This document shows positions 1 through 11,522 of a DNA stretch of 64,000 bases, piece by piece. Below the pieces are notes generated by a model that saw nothing but the letters and a program-made list of their open reading frames with translations, was not told the origin of the DNA and ran no database searches. How positions within the stretch are numbered: position 1 is the first letter of the stretch; each line of letters starts with the position of its first letter. Source of the stretch: Uloborus plumipes. Taxonomy: Eukaryota; Arthropoda; Arachnida; Araneae; Uloboridae. The translations under genes and the position numbers were made by a program. The DNA is taken from NCBI GenBank assembly GCA_038373865.1, contig JAXGGA010004692.1, positions 1 to 64,000 of the forward strand. Reading direction: 5' to 3'.

Positions 1-2755
1 CTAATTTTATAAAAATTTTATTAAAAAAATTAAATTTCAAATTTAAATTTCTCGAAAAACAAATAATGAATTTTTTTGAAACAATTCTTAAAATTTCTTG
101 TGTATTTTATCTATGTTTGTACAAATTTTTAGATTGGGATCTCAATGGGATCATATTTTTTTGAATTTTTGAATAAAACTGTATAGGAAAAAAAATGATA
201 TGTTTTAGATTCTATTTATTTAAATACTAAGTTCTCTTGCTTATGATGGTCTAAAAAGTAGTAAGCAAACATGAATATGTTTAAAGTGAGCTGGCATGAG
301 CTTATAGATTTGTCAGGTTCGTCCCCTCCCCCTTCCTCCCCCGCACAACCACTTTTTTTTTAATTTAAAACTGTTCAAAATGCTTAAAAAAAACTCTTTG
401 ATACAAAATGAATAGTAAACTTATTTAAAGTTGGTAAATGAGTTTCCTTATAACTAGACGAAGTATCCCCCTCCTCCACCCAAATATACCATTAACGCTG
501 CACTATTATGACGTCTAACCTGGGGATTGAATTGACTATTATTTTTACTCTAGGTAAGTGAGCTAGCATTAACTTGTAGATTGGTCAGCTCCCCCTCCCT
601 TTCTTCCTGACCCAACCATTTTTTCTCCCAAACTGTTTAAAATGCTAGAAAAAAACATCTTTGATACAAAATGAACAGTAAACTTATTTAAAGTTGGTAA
701 ATGGGCTTCCTTATATAAGAAGGCAAAGTACAACCCTCCCCCCACCAAATATACCATTAACGCTATACTAATATGACGTCTCACCTGGGGATTGATTTGA
801 GGATTATTTTCCCCCTAGGCAGGGCCGCCGTTTGGGGGGGAATACTGGATCTCTAGTACCCAGGCCCGGAGCTTTGGGGGGCCCGTATGGTTTGTAGGTA
901 TGTTTTTCCAGTAATAGTGTCAATAATTTCATCAAAAAAAAAAAAAAAAATCTCGCATTTCCATTGCCTCAATATGAAACAACTGCTAGTACAAACACTA
1001 ATGAATGAAACACGCTTGCGCAAAGGAAAATGTACCGCTTTTTAAAATCATCTGGTGACACAAAAAACGTGAAAATAAAATCAGATGCACACTTTCGTAA
1101 TTAAAAAAAAAAGTTTTTCCGATTTTTTTTTTCTCCTTTTATTTTTACAATTGCAAATGTGCTGAAACGATGGCATGAAAATATGCAATTGGGGGGGGGG
1201 GGCTGCATGGGGGCCCGGCATTAAAATTGGTACCGGGACCCATCGCTGGTAGCGGCGGCCCTGCCCCTAGGTATATATTGTTTTTCAGACGAAGTGTTTC
1301 TTTTTCAATCTGACCTTCACAAAGTGTATTTCCATTCAATATCTGAATTTAAACTTATGATTTATTTCATCCCCTCCCCCAGCATCAATCTTCAATTTTG
1401 AAGGGAGGAAATAAATGGGTCGCCCCAAGATCATAGCAAACAGCAAAATAGCACTGTTTCCCCTTGTTCTCATAATGTTTTCCCATTATTTTCACATAAA
1501 ACTGAAAAGAAATCAAAGTATCCCGTTATATGTCAGTCCCCATCACTGCCTTTCCCTTCTCTTATTGGACAAAGCTCATGAGCTAATAGGAAAGAGTTAA
1601 CAAACAGAACAAACTGAAACACAACCAGACATCAGTAGAGACTAAGGCTTTGAAATGGGGTTAGGCGGGATGATAAAAAAAATAAATAAAAGTTTGGAGT
1701 GGGAAGGTAGGGTAAGAGGGGAGGGGAGCAATCTGTAAAGAAGTTAAACAACATGAGAGGTTGTGATCAAAAAAGCAGTGTTTGTTTAATATATATCTTA
1801 CTGCATTACTCTCCTTTGCAACAAAATGAATGAAAAAGAACACAAACAATTAAAAAAAAATAAATAACAGCAGCACACTAGATAATGTGGAAAGATAGTT
1901 ATGGGGACACAGACATATGATCTGATATTTTGATTTCTTTTCAGTTTTGTACGAAAAGAATAGAAAAAGTGATGAGAACAAAGAGAAACAGTGCTATTTT
2001 GCTGTTTGCTATGATCTTGGGGGGACCCATTTATTCCCCCCTTCAAAATTGAATTTTGGTGCTGGGGTAGAAGATGAAATGAATCATAAAGTTAAATTTC
2101 AGATATTGAATGGAAGTACACTTTGAAGTTCGGATCGAAAAAGAAACACTTCGTCTGAAAAACAATATACGTATATACGTAGGGGGAAAATAATCCTCAA
2201 TTCAAAATAATCCTCAATTCCCCCAGGTTAGACGTCATATTAGTATAGTGTGAATGATATATTTGGGTGGGGAGGGAGATACTGCGTCTAGTTATAAGGA
2301 AACCAATTTACCAACTTTAAATAAGTTTACTATTCATTTTGTATCAAAGAGTTTTTGTTTTTTTTAAACATTTTGAACAGTTTTGAATTAAAAAAGAGTG
2401 GTTGTGCGGGGGAGGAAACGGGAGAGGGTTGAACCTGACAAATCTATAAACTCATGACAGCTCATAAACATATTCATGTTTGTTTTCTACTTTTTAGACC
2501 ATCACACGCAAGAGAACTTAGTATTTAAATAAATAGAAGCTAAAAAATATCATTTTTTTCCCATACAGTTTTATTCAAAAATTCAAAAAAAATATGATCC
2601 CATTGAGATCCCAATCTAAAATTTGTACAAACATAGATGAAATACACAAAAAAAATTGAGAATTGAAAAAAAAAAAATGTTATATGTTTCTTGAGAAATT
2701 TAAATTTGAAATTTAAATTTAATTTTTCTTTTTAATAAAGTTTTTATAAAATTAG
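1..2755. mobile_element. Large foldback (long inverted-repeat) element, left edge at or beyond the window start
   Basis: The first ~560 bases reappear reverse-complemented at about 2190-2755. The outermost bases are CTAATTTTATAAAAA at 1-15 and their complement ending at 2755. The homology resumes inward at about 1270-1570 on the left and 1880-2180 on the right, leaving a ~300-base loop. The left arm carries an extra internal duplication (about 272-555 repeated at 556-810) and a separate MITE (820-1263). No long ORF is seen. The superfamily is unknown because no TSD can be read at the window edge. Confidence 0.8.
820..1263. mobile_element. hAT-like MITE nested in the foldback element
   Basis: The element begins CAGGGCCGCCG and ends CGGCGGCCCTG. 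It is flanked on both sides by the identical 8-bp duplication CCCCTAGG (812-819 and 1264-1271). It is 444 bp, has no ORF, and contains a G12 run near 1190-1203. The 8-bp TSD and CAG...CTG ends fit the hAT superfamily. Confidence 0.85.
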
Positions 2756-3392
2756 TCATGTTGCATATCAGATTAAGCGGCAACTAACGTTCTTTAAAAT
2801 GCTATTTACCAAATCGTTCTATCTATATTTGGTGCCGAGTTATGGTCCCTTTTATGTTCCCTTATCCATGGAAAAACGAGGGGTTTTCCAAAGTTCAAAG
2901 TCTCATAAATGAAAAAATAATAGAGATAAAAATCCAAAAATTAAGACTTTTGATTACCTCAAGGGGTACAATTGATGAACCAAATTTGAAAGAAATACAA
3001 AAATGTAAGGTAAAATTTTTCTCAGATTTTGGCTCACATGACGTGGAATGACCCGAATGGAATCGAATTTGATTTCCCGAGTAATGTATTCGGTAAAATC
3101 CTCCTCGTAACAAATATTTGGTTACAGTCCTGCTATTGAGATTACATTTATTTGTTTGTTTTCGATACTTTTTTAAATATTTAAAAACTTTGGGCGATTC
3201 GTAAAATACCTTTTTATTTTTAATGACTTCTTCAATCATATTCTTGTCAAAAAAAAAAAAAAAATACATGGGTTTAAAATCTGTAATTACCATCCAAAAA
3301 TACACAACATTCTTTTGTATGGAAAAAAAAAACCCTTGATGTGAACATCAAATAACTTCTTTGTACGTTCGTAAATATTTATACATTTATAA
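2756..3392. other. Unassigned AT-rich intergenic DNA
   Basis: Small ORFs occur on both strands but none has recognisable protein character or splice context. I see no repeat structure here apart from poly-A runs near 3248-3264. Confidence 0.5.
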
Positions 3393-3740
3393 GGGCAGTG
3401 TGATTGTGTTCCGATTATACATAAGAATTCTGGTATTTGTTTCGTGTGTCAATACCGGAGATCCGGTATTTTCCTTTATGTTTTATTTCTCACTTCCAAT
3501 CCCCCCCTCCCCCATTTGCAAATTTTTGCTGTCTATTGTGTCGGTAATTATTAATAACATTCATAGTGTAGACCTGTTAAAATGCAATTCTAATAGTATT
3601 ATACTTTAATAAGTTCTTTTATTTGCCGTTTATATACTTGTGATGACTTCATCTTCAAAATTGCGATCTCCTGACATGCGCTGTGAGAATCGAACCTTTT
3701 CTCATTTTGATGTTTATTTTGCTTTGCTGGGAGGCAGACA
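3393..3740. mobile_element. Fragment of the CAG...TGATTGTG repeat family
   Basis: The sequence starts CAGTGTGATTGTGTTCCG and carries ATACCGG/CCGGTATTTTC motifs. It then continues with a stretch around GGTAATTATTAATAA. Read in reverse, the right half of the element at 5175-6228 shows the same succession of motifs. This is therefore a diverged partial copy of that family. Confidence 0.55.
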
Positions 3741-4612
3741 AAAAAAAAATTCTGTCTGTTTTATTTCGCCATAAAAGTGAATAGTTTTAAACGAAATTCC
3801 GAGTTCTTAAATTTGACTCTTAAAAAGTGTTAAATGTCAAAAAATTCAATGCTGAATTACTGCCTGAATTTTTTTTACATTTCAATTATTTAGCTATATT
3901 TCACTTATTATTAATAAATATGTGACTTGAATCATTTCATATTGTATTGATTAGGAAATATATGTACTACATCTTTCTAGTTAAACTCCTTTCGATTGTA
4001 TTCAGAATAGTAAGAGTAAAAATCGATACTGCATGCTGATACTGCTGAAAAAGTTAGAAACGTAATTTATTTGGTCTTCAAATATAAAAGTCTTAGTACG
4101 TATAATAAATAGACAGCTTATGCTGTTTATGAAGAATAATTGAAGTGTTATCAGACCCCTAATATGTTTAGACCCTAATTTGACAGTTTACAAATTCGTA
4201 GACATCCTATATGACCACTTGCCCCTATGTATGCTCATAGTGAGTGCTAACGACATGGACCAGCAGGACAATGCCTCACACCACACATCAGGAGTTGTTA
4301 GAGAGGCTTCAGGATTACGCGAGGGGGGGGGGGCTGGGAAATATATGGGTGCCCATAAGGAGAGGGGGCTCAAACCCCCTTCAAGACATTAGTTCTTCCA
4401 ATTTTGAGCTTAAATACTAGTAACAACATTCAACGTTACCTAGTAATAAATAACTTACAACTTTCTTTACTCCAGAATTTTAATAATTTTAATCTGCATT
4501 GAATTTACTTTCATAATAATGACAGTGAATTTCATGTAACAGATTTCCACCTGCCTTCTAAAGAAGCGGAAAATATACATTTCTTTAAAATGGTTGCATT
4601 CGTTTAAATCAG
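3741..4612. other. Unassigned intergenic DNA
   Basis: AT-rich, with a G12 run at about 4322-4333 next to GGGTGCCCATA, a motif that recurs near the G12 run at 58540. No gene or clear element boundary is seen. Confidence 0.4.
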
Positions 4613-4810
4613 CGGTTCCCCCCCCCCCCTTTTTTTTCCGTGTACCCCTAGCCGAGTTTTCCGGTTTCTTGTGAACCTCCTTCCTTGGGGTCGTTCTAAA
4701 ACTAATCAGGCACTGAAATAATAGAACTAAAGAAATTCTCAAACCGCGAATTAAATGGTTAAGTTCCATTACAGATGTTCCAAAACAACCATAGGAAAGC
4801 AAGATATAGG
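4613..4810. mobile_element. hAT-like terminus, first copy
   Basis: Starts CAGCGGTTCCC followed by a C run. It shares motifs in order (AAAACTAATCAGG, ATTAAATGGTTAAGTTCC) with the reverse complement of 11583-11760. The two are copies of one element end. The other terminus was not located. Confidence 0.5.
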
Positions 4811-5037
4811 TAAGTACTTTTTTTTTTTTTGTTTCTAAAAAAAATTCATTCACACATGCCGAAGACCGGTTTCTAGGGGCTGTGTGGCGGACATTCACGA
4901 CACAGTTATACACACAGAGGAAGGACAAGGACAGAAGTACATCCAATGCCTGAGTCGGGATTCGAATCCGGGGCCACCCCACCGCATCACGGATATAACA
5001 AGATGAATCAGACATTTACCTGACAGTATGAGAGTTT
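4811..5037. other. Intergenic stretch with a tRNA B-box-like motif
   Basis: Contains GGATTCGAATCC at 4958-4969, a close match to the RNA polymerase III B box. No cloverleaf can be built around it, so it is probably the head of a tRNA-derived SINE or a relic. Confidence 0.3.
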
Positions 5038-6864
5038 TTACTTCCTTTTACGTAGTAAAGGAAGTATTGTGATCGCGAAAAAAAAAATCACTCAAATTTT
5101 GGGTCTAAATTTTGATTTTGCTCACCCCTGAATGAATGTTGAGTAGTTTTTTCGACCTGTCAGCACGTGCATATCAGGGGTGATTGTGAGTTCATAAAAA
5201 AATACCTGAAAGTTTTTAAAAAAAAGTGGGGGGGGGGGGGGGTAAAAAACAAGGCCCCTATTACTGAAGCACACCTAATTTTATAATTATACATACATAA
5301 TTAATTTCCTTTCATAAACTAACACATTTCATATATTCAAATAGTTTTTAGTCAAAATAGTGTACATGCATTTAATTAAATTGTAAATGAGTAATAAAGT
5401 TACTTTTGAACTGGTGATGAGCAATTATCTCCAAAAAAATATTTTAAGGAGAAAGCAAAAAGTCGAACAGAATTACTGTTTAATGTAAGAATGAAGGCAA
5501 TCAAAATAATTTCACGGACTTCAAATTTTTTCCCCAGATTGAATAGAGAGGCCATTGAAATTTTCAAACACCCAAATAATTTTAACAAGAAGGAGGAAGA
5601 AGTAAAAGTTAACAAGCTTTGGCATCCAGTCATCTGTCGATCCCGAGCCGGAAGGTAGAGGGCGCTGCGTTTTCAATTTAAAATCTTGCAGCAGTTCGAA
5701 ATTTCGCATCAGTCGCCAAATTAATCAACGACACCCACTGAAGATGACCGCCGCAGTTGCGATCGAAACGCATGGATTAAAGACATTCAGCCCACGGGCA
5801 CAACAGCCCGGAACCCTTAACTAGTATTAACTAGTAGAATTACTGTTTATTGTGCGAAGGCATTTATAAAGTAATGAAAGTTGCATTTGTTACATTTTGT
5901 TGCATTTTATTTATTTGTTTCCTAAGGGTAATAAGCATCAAAAGTTCAAAAGTGAGAAAAATTTGACTCTTATATCGGATGCAAATAAAATAATTTAGTA
6001 AGGTAAAAAAACAATTAAAATTTTCATCTTAACATTTCTATTTGATGAATATTATTAATAATTATCGGTATAATCATCGAAAATTCGAAAGAAAAAAAAA
6101 TCCGGAGGTAGGAAGATAAAAGCATAATTAAAAATATTTTATTTCCGGTATTTTCGAAAATGAAAATACCAGAATCGATCATGAAAATACCGGAAATCCG
6201 GTAAAATACCGGAACACAATCACCCCTGGCATATGTACCTGCCAACATATAACCAGCCGAAAAATCATTTTCAACCATCCCCCGAGTTAATTACGACGAG
6301 TTTTCTGGTGACGTCTGTATGTGCGTATGTGGGTCGCATAACTCAAAAACTAAATGCCATAGAAGCTTCTAGCTTGGTATGTAGGCTCTGAGGATGGTCT
6401 AGTTGTGCACCTCCCCTTGTGGTTGCATTTGAATGTTCCCAAGGGGGTGTTTTACCCCTTTTTTGGGGTAAATCAGTGTTAATTTCAATGCAGACTCAAG
6501 TGATATGAATTGGCGCGACCACTTGGCAATATGTCGCCAAGCTTTTGGTCGCCAAGTGTTTGACGCCAACTTGGCGACATATCGCCAAGTTGGCGACAAA
6601 TTTGGCGAAAAAAATATTTTTTGAATTTGGGTTCAATCTGGCGCTATTGGCGAAATTTCGTGAAAAATCCACTGAATGATGTTAAAATCGGCGATATTTA
6701 GAAAATGAATCATTGTAAAACATTTGTTTTCATTGTTTCGTGGCAAACTAGGGGTGTAAATGTTCAAATTGCTATCTTGCTCACTCCTAGCACTATTTTA
6801 ACACTAAGGCATCTACAAAGAAATTTACACGTAAAAGGAAGTAGTGTGGGACCCATACCAGATT
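5038..6864. mobile_element. Interspersed repeat family F2, copy 1 (interrupted)
   Basis: Begins with the hairpin-forming ACTTCCTTTTACGTAGTAAA and ends near GTGGGACCCATACCAGATT. Collinear reverse-oriented copies lie at 41019-41753 and 59238-60017. All contain a block of TCGCCAA/TTGGCGA motifs and a GTGCACCTCCCCTTGTGG stretch. This copy is split by the insertion at 5175-6228. No transposase is seen and the superfamily is not recognised. Confidence 0.75.
5175..6228. mobile_element. TIR element CAGGGGTGATTGTG inserted in repeat F2
   Basis: The ends are perfect 14-bp inverted repeats, CAGGGGTGATTGTG and its complement. GCATAT is duplicated on both sides (5169-5174 and 6229-6234). The intact F2 copies read CACGTGCATATGTAC with a single GCATAT, which confirms the insertion point. 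It is 1054 bp without a transposase ORF. Superfamily uncertain: hAT-like ends, but an apparent 6-bp TSD. Confidence 0.8.
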
Positions 6865-6969
6865 CGAAAACTTCTTGAATGCCTGAAAACTTTTTTACAT
6901 TTTAGTTTGACGGTTACACTGCACAGTAAAAAATTGAAATCCTATACTGTAATACGAGAGATGTTTGTC

Positions 6970-7345
6970 ACGTCGAAAATCGCCCCGGAATTAATAAACT
7001 CCGGTAAACTTGGGGGTCTGGGGTTTTTGGCCACGGGGAATCGATTGGCGCCGGTTTTGAAGCGCTACGGTCGAAAAGTTCGGAGTTACAGATAGGATTC
7101 ATTAAAAGTTTGAGAAGATTTCTTACTACGCCATTTTCTTTATGGATTTCTCTTATTGTTATACTGTTTCATAGCAACCACGTTCTAACAATGGATTTCA
7201 TATTTAATCACATCAGCGTAAATTTATGTTTTTATGGTATTTGGCAAATAATTTTTGGCAACATGTTAGAATTGTTATTGTTTTTGAAATTTAAAAGAGA
7301 TCGATCAAAATAAAGTTAGAATTGGGTATGGGCAGCGGTAGAGCC
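6970..7345. repeat. Interspersed repeat segment shared with 8229-8302, 21800-22020 and part of 47510-47605
   Basis: The stretch with TCGAAAATCGCCCC and CTTGGGGGTCTGGGG (about 6972-7038) recurs directly at 8229-8302. The part from about 7105, with ACAATGGATTTCATATTTAA and GGTATTTGGCAAA, recurs at 21800-22020 and weakly at 47510-47605. Near 8180 and 8640 a GAGC...GCTC hairpin is followed by GGTC-CCC-CTGGTA, resembling the end of a non-autonomous Helitron-like repeat. That last attribution is tentative. Confidence 0.5.
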
Positions 7346-7348
7346 GCT

Positions 7349-7586
7349 ATATAGACAGGCCGACGCATCAAGCTTAAGTTTCACCACTTTGGATCCAACT
7401 TATTAACTTTCACTTTCATTTTTCATTGTTGAGGAATTAGGGTTACCAGAGCAAAGTTTCGGGACATTGCCAAGCTTTGTTAATTTACGTAAAAAGTTAT
7501 CAAAAAGCGATAACTGGCCAGAAAAGACAATCCTCACACACGCGCTGGATCCTAAGTGGTAATCTTGATGCGTCGGCTCGTCTATA
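7349..7586. mobile_element. MITE of the GCCGACGCATCAAG family, copy 1
   Basis: Imperfect terminal inverted repeats: TAGACAGGCCGACGCATCAAG-type sequence on the left and its complement ending in GTCTATA on the right, with GGATCC subterminal motifs. The better-delimited copy at 36880-37386 has TTAA duplications. A single end lies at about 22019-22090. Confidence 0.65.
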
Positions 7587-7596
7587 ACGGGGCCTG

Positions 7597-7860
7597 AGGC
7601 CGCGGTTGTTCAATCGGTTAGTCGTGGGACTCGTGACCGGAGGGTCTCGGGTCGATCATTTAGCCGCCGATCAAAGATCCACCGTCTTCATTAATGGTTG
7701 CTGGGGGACGTTAAAAATGTTCGTGGTCACAAAATCCTTCAAGTGAAATTAAACCTCTGGGGTGTGCTGGGCCAAGGGTTTACTCGGCCCTTGAGCCTGG
7801 TTAAAAATGAACAGAGCGCTCTTCAGGGCCCCATCCCGGTTAAAAAGCGAGTTGTGGTAT
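7597..7860 (+). mobile_element. tRNA-derived SINE, copy 1
   Basis: The head resembles a tRNA, with an A-box-like CAATCGGTTAG and a B-box-like GGGTCGATCA. The body (ACGTTAAAAATGTTCGTGG, GGTCACAAAATCC, ACCTCTGGGGTG) aligns collinearly with 33320-33530. It ends near a G14 run. The 3' boundary is approximate and no poly-A tail or TSD was resolved. Confidence 0.7.
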
Positions 7861-9090
7861 GTACTGGGGGGGGGGGGGGCCTGGAGTGTGAAGTGAAGTG
7901 AAAGTCAAAACCACATGGAACCAAATGCGTACTGGAGAATAGAGACTCTGCATCCATTCGCATCAAATCCTCCCGCGGCTTCGGCGCCAAATGAAATGAA
8001 ATTAGGTGTGATTTTACGGTGAGCATGGATTAAATAGGGTTGTGTTTTTTGAAATAAATTACGGCTATTTTGAATGCGTAATTGCAACCAAAGGCTCAAA
8101 AATGCTTTTCAAGTTTATCTAAATAAGCACTTCGCACTTTAGAAAAAAACGCGAGTTTACAAACCTCTTTTTTTTTAACCGAGCGGGCTCGGTCCCCTGG
8201 TACACGTTAGGGATAATACGAGGAATGGTTGCCAAGTCGAAAATCGCCCCAGAATTAATTAACTCCGTAAACTTGGGGGTCTGGGGTTTTTGGCACGAGG
8301 AATCACGAGGTTTGGTTTTTCTAAATAAATTTGTCAAAAATATTGAACTTCAACACACTTCAATCTTTACACTGCACGCTTTGTACCATTTCTTTAATTG
8401 TATAGTTTTTTTATTATCAATTACATTTTATTTCCTATGACTTTTCAAACTTAATCTTTGTATAGAATAGTTCCCTTTCCAAACTCTAACTTTATTTAGA
8501 ATAGTTTACAATGGTGCACTTTAACCGGTCATCTTTTCACCAATGGTTTCACAAATTTTCTTATGGCATGTATTGTTTTGATAAATCACAATTGAAAATT
8601 AAAATCTTCGAGTTAGCTTCGATACCTGTTTTCCTCGAGCGGAGCTCGGTCACCCGCTGGTATAAGTTAAAAGAAAACAGATGAAGAGAAAAACGTAACA
8701 TTTTTATTCATATTTTCATAATAATAATGGCACAAAACTTACATCAAGTACACATCTTCTTACATAGAAAAGGTGTATAACGAAGTAAAAGAAGACATGT
8801 ATTACAACAATTTATAAAAATAAATAGTTTAATATAATTGTATTTTTGGGACAAGATATTGTTAAAAGTTAATATGTTTGTTTATTTGATAAAGCATTTT
8901 TTGCTATTTTTGGAACACATTTATCTCAATATATATCTCAAAGGATCTTTTCGGGAATTCCTTTGGCCTTCAAAGTGAGGTGTCTAATCATAATTATATA
9001 CCGTAACAAGGATGCTTTGTTTTGCTTCAAATTTTATACTTTCATAAGTATAATATAATCATACATTTCTTGGGAAATTTCCCCATAGCT
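7861..9090. other. Intergenic DNA and probable 3' flank of serpin A
   Basis: Holds a G14 run (about 7866-7879), the direct-repeat copy 8229-8302 and two similar GAGC-hairpin motifs near 8180 and 8640. On the minus strand, downstream of the serpin A stop, AATAAA signals lie at 8881-8886 and 8703-8708. Either could be the polyadenylation signal, but nothing decides between them. Confidence 0.45.
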
Positions 9091-10224
9091 TTATAGCTCA
9101 TCAACTCTTCCCATAAAAAGGATAAGGTCACTTTTAATATTATAAATAACAAAAACAAAAGGATGATCCACTTTGAATTCCGGACAGATTCTACAACAAA
9201 GTAGCACCTGATCGCACTTGGTTGAAGCTACAGCTACTGTACCTTCTTCATTCACTTCCAGAACAGCTTTGTGGAATACCTCAGAGATGGCGAGTCCTTG
9301 AGAATCGCAGATTCCACAAAATTCAGCCCCGCTCTCGAATGCCTTATTTAAACCCATTCCTTGAAAGCACCCCTTCAAGGATTTGGAGTACTCCAACGTG
9401 AATTTAGGCAGAAATACATCGATTTCAGTTATACGCATCTGTTGTTTCAAATCTCGAAATAACTCTGGAGTCAGTTTCGATTCTAAGTCCTCCAAACCAT
9501 CTCTGGAGTTCGGCAACAGCACCATCATGGCGATTTCTTCTCCTTTGTATGGCAACTGCAGAGCTTTGAATGATGCATTTCCAATGTAAGGAAAGGATTT
9601 TCGCTTATACATCATCCCAACTTGCTTGGCATTGTCTCCATGGTTGTAGAAAGTTTGTAAAGAAGTAGCAGCTTTGAAAAACGGGCGTAGCCATTTCCCT
9701 TTGAAGTACACTGCATTTAATAAGATTGCGACAGTAGATGTATCAACTAAATCCACTAATTGCGGAATCATACCATGGGTCTTTTCCTTTACCCATTCGT
9801 TAACTTTATTTACCGCTTCTTCCGTTTCGTTTCTAAAATCAACTTCTTGCAGTATGGCTTTGAAGGAATCACTGAGCAGAGATTTGTACTCTTCTTTGAC
9901 TTCGAAATCTTTTTGACTCATCAAGCAGTTGGCCATGGCCAAGACGTAATTTTCCGGGTTTTCTTCGATGGAAGAGACGATCTCACCGAAAGCAGATGCG
10001 ACTTTCTCATCTCCCAGTTTTGCTTTTTCGTAACCCAGGACAGATCTCAGTTCAGAAGCTGTTTCAGCCTTCGAACCACAGAACAGCATGGCCAAGGCTG
10101 TGGAAATACTGAACGGAGAGAAAAAGACGTTCTGCTTTTCCTCGGCGAGCAATCTGTGCAGGTTGATGGCCAAGTGGTTGTTCGCTTCAGAAATAGCCAT
10201 TGCTTCTAGAGAAGGCTCATGACC
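9091..10224 (-). CDS. Serpin A, main coding exon
   Basis: A 377-residue exon with the full serpin core: NVFFSPFSIS near the N-terminus, LNAVYFKGKW, LPYKGEEIAMMVLLP, LPKFTLEYSKSL, and the C-terminal signature VDHPFVFVIYN, ending GRVDEL. It should act as a suicide inhibitor of a serine protease or a non-inhibitory relative. The exon starts at 10224 after the acceptor TTTTATCTTACATAG, in phase 0. The ATG at 10200 is probably not the start, because the paralogues have Leu there and coding homology continues upstream. The first exon is not identified. The reactive-loop hinge is atypical: EEGTVAVAST instead of EEGSEAAAAT, so P13 and P11 are Val. The loop holds four Cys and a candidate P1 between Leu and Arg of LLCCR. 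The residues after the Asp-shutter region, FCGICD, also depart from the paralogues' LGGISD. It is very close to serpin C in its 5' half. Whether it is inhibitory is uncertain. Confidence 0.93.
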   Translation of the reverse strand, partial: GHEPSLEAMAISEANNHLAINLHRLLAEEKQNVFFSPFSISTALAMLFCGSKAETASELRSVLGYEKAKLGDEKVASAFGEIVSSIEENPENYVLAMANCLMSQKDFEVKEEYKSLLSDSFKAILQEVDFRNETEEAVNKVNEWVKEKTHGMIPQLVDLVDTSTVAILLNAVYFKGKWLRPFFKAATSLQTFYNHGDNAKQVGMMYKRKSFPYIGNASFKALQLPYKGEEIAMMVLLPNSRDGLEDLESKLTPELFRDLKQQMRITEIDVFLPKFTLEYSKSLKGCFQGMGLNKAFESGAEFCGICDSQGLAISEVFHKAVLEVNEEGTVAVASTKCDQVLLCCRICPEFKVDHPFVFVIYNIKSDLILFMGRVDEL

Positions 10225-10545
10225 CTATGTAAGATAAAAGTTCAAAATAAAGTTTACGTGCGAGACGATTATTATTCCTTCACTTAATAATTTAGAAGCG
10301 AAGACACATTCAATTTTTTTTTAATCTAATGAATACTTCTTCTGTGAGAATATTTTTCAGCTACTTTTAAGTGCCTTTGGTAATTCCGCTGAAAGGATTG
10401 TCAATGACTATGATGACGATTGAGACCATATTTGTTTGCTTGTTTTTATAGCTTTTTGTGTCTTTTTAAATACTTAAAATTTTGAGCGCTGCGCAAATCT
10501 TTCCGCCTTTGTACTTTTGATGACTCTGCTAATTATACACTGCGA
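10225..10545. other. Intron sequence upstream of the serpin A exon
   Basis: The first ~60 bases next to the acceptor match the same region of serpin C, including TTTATTTTGAACTTTTATCTT-type sequence on the minus strand. Beyond that nothing recognisable is seen. Confidence 0.5.
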
Positions 10546-10905
10546 TGCAAAAGTTTAAACAAAATGCAAATAAATGAATAGAAAGAAAACTACTCGGAGA
10601 AATGCTTTCAAATTTCTACTGCAGGTAAACAATATGGTCCCAAATACGTGTCATGAGTTTTGAAAAATATAACCGAAAGGAAAATTGGAAATTGCAAAAG
10701 ACATTTTTTTTCATTGCTGTAAAGTTTAGACAAAAGTCAGATTTAATGCAAATATCCTTTGAAATATGATTGGTGTAGGTAAGGCGTGACTTTTTTTCTT
10801 CAACTATAAAGTGCAGAGAGCGCTCAATTAATAATCAAAATCTTAAAATCTCTGTAGTTCTCGTGTAAAGAAGATGAAAAAGTGTGAAAACCGAAATTTG
10901 AATTT
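10546..10905. mobile_element. Single end of a Tc1/mariner-like element
   Basis: Preceded by TA, it begins CACTGCGATGCAAAAGTTTA and stays collinear for ~350 bp with the left arm of the element at 53734-55422. There is no matching opposite end, so it is a truncated copy in the serpin A upstream region. Confidence 0.75.
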
Positions 10906-11354
10906 TTTCCATTTTCCTAAATTTTACAAAATAATTTCAGTATTTTATTAAATTTCTTAGAACCGATTTACATATTATTGTCTATAATATTACATTAATA
11001 CATTGTTAATTATATTAATTGGACATAAAAATTTAAAGAAAAAGGGGGGGGGGGGGAGGTTCTGTGGTGAGCACTCCACAATTTAGGAGTACTTTTAATT
11101 TTCAATTTTAATTATCAGTAGCAATTTAATTCAAGACTTTTATTCTTTGAAAATTAGAGGTTACCTAACACAGTACTAAGGAGAAAACTATCGCACATGA
11201 AAAATGTTGCAACATTGTCTATTTGTATATTTATTCAAAAGCAGGAGAATAAATTTATTAAAAACTTAATATCAACTATGAGGATTATTATTACTGTCAA
11301 TAAAATCAAACACATAGTTCACTTTAAAGAATAATATTAAAAAAGTATATTTTT
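10906..11354. other. Unassigned AT-rich DNA
   Basis: Contains a G13 run at about 11044-11056. No gene or repeat boundary is seen. Confidence 0.4.
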
Positions 11355-11447
11355 CAGCCGATTAATCGGTTCAATTTTGTTGATTATTAATAATCGGCAA
11401 AGTGGCTGATTAACCGGTACTGCCGATTAATCGGTGCATCCCTACTT
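11355..11447. mobile_element. hAT-type terminus fragment
   Basis: Repeated CCGATTAATCGG palindromes ending in CGGTGCATCCCTA. Read in reverse this is TAGGGATGCACCGATTAATC, a common animal hAT terminus. Only one end is present. Confidence 0.5.
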
Positions 11448-11522
11448 TTGGATACAAGTTCTTGGATAGGATATTAATTTCTCTCTCCCTTTTTTTTAAA
11501 TTTTACTATAAGACTTCGCTTG

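Noticed and set aside
9760..10209. Plus-strand ORFs antisense to the serpin exons (also at 51088-51591, 32003-32308, 62175-62420)
   Set aside because: Shadows of the conserved minus-strand serpin frames.
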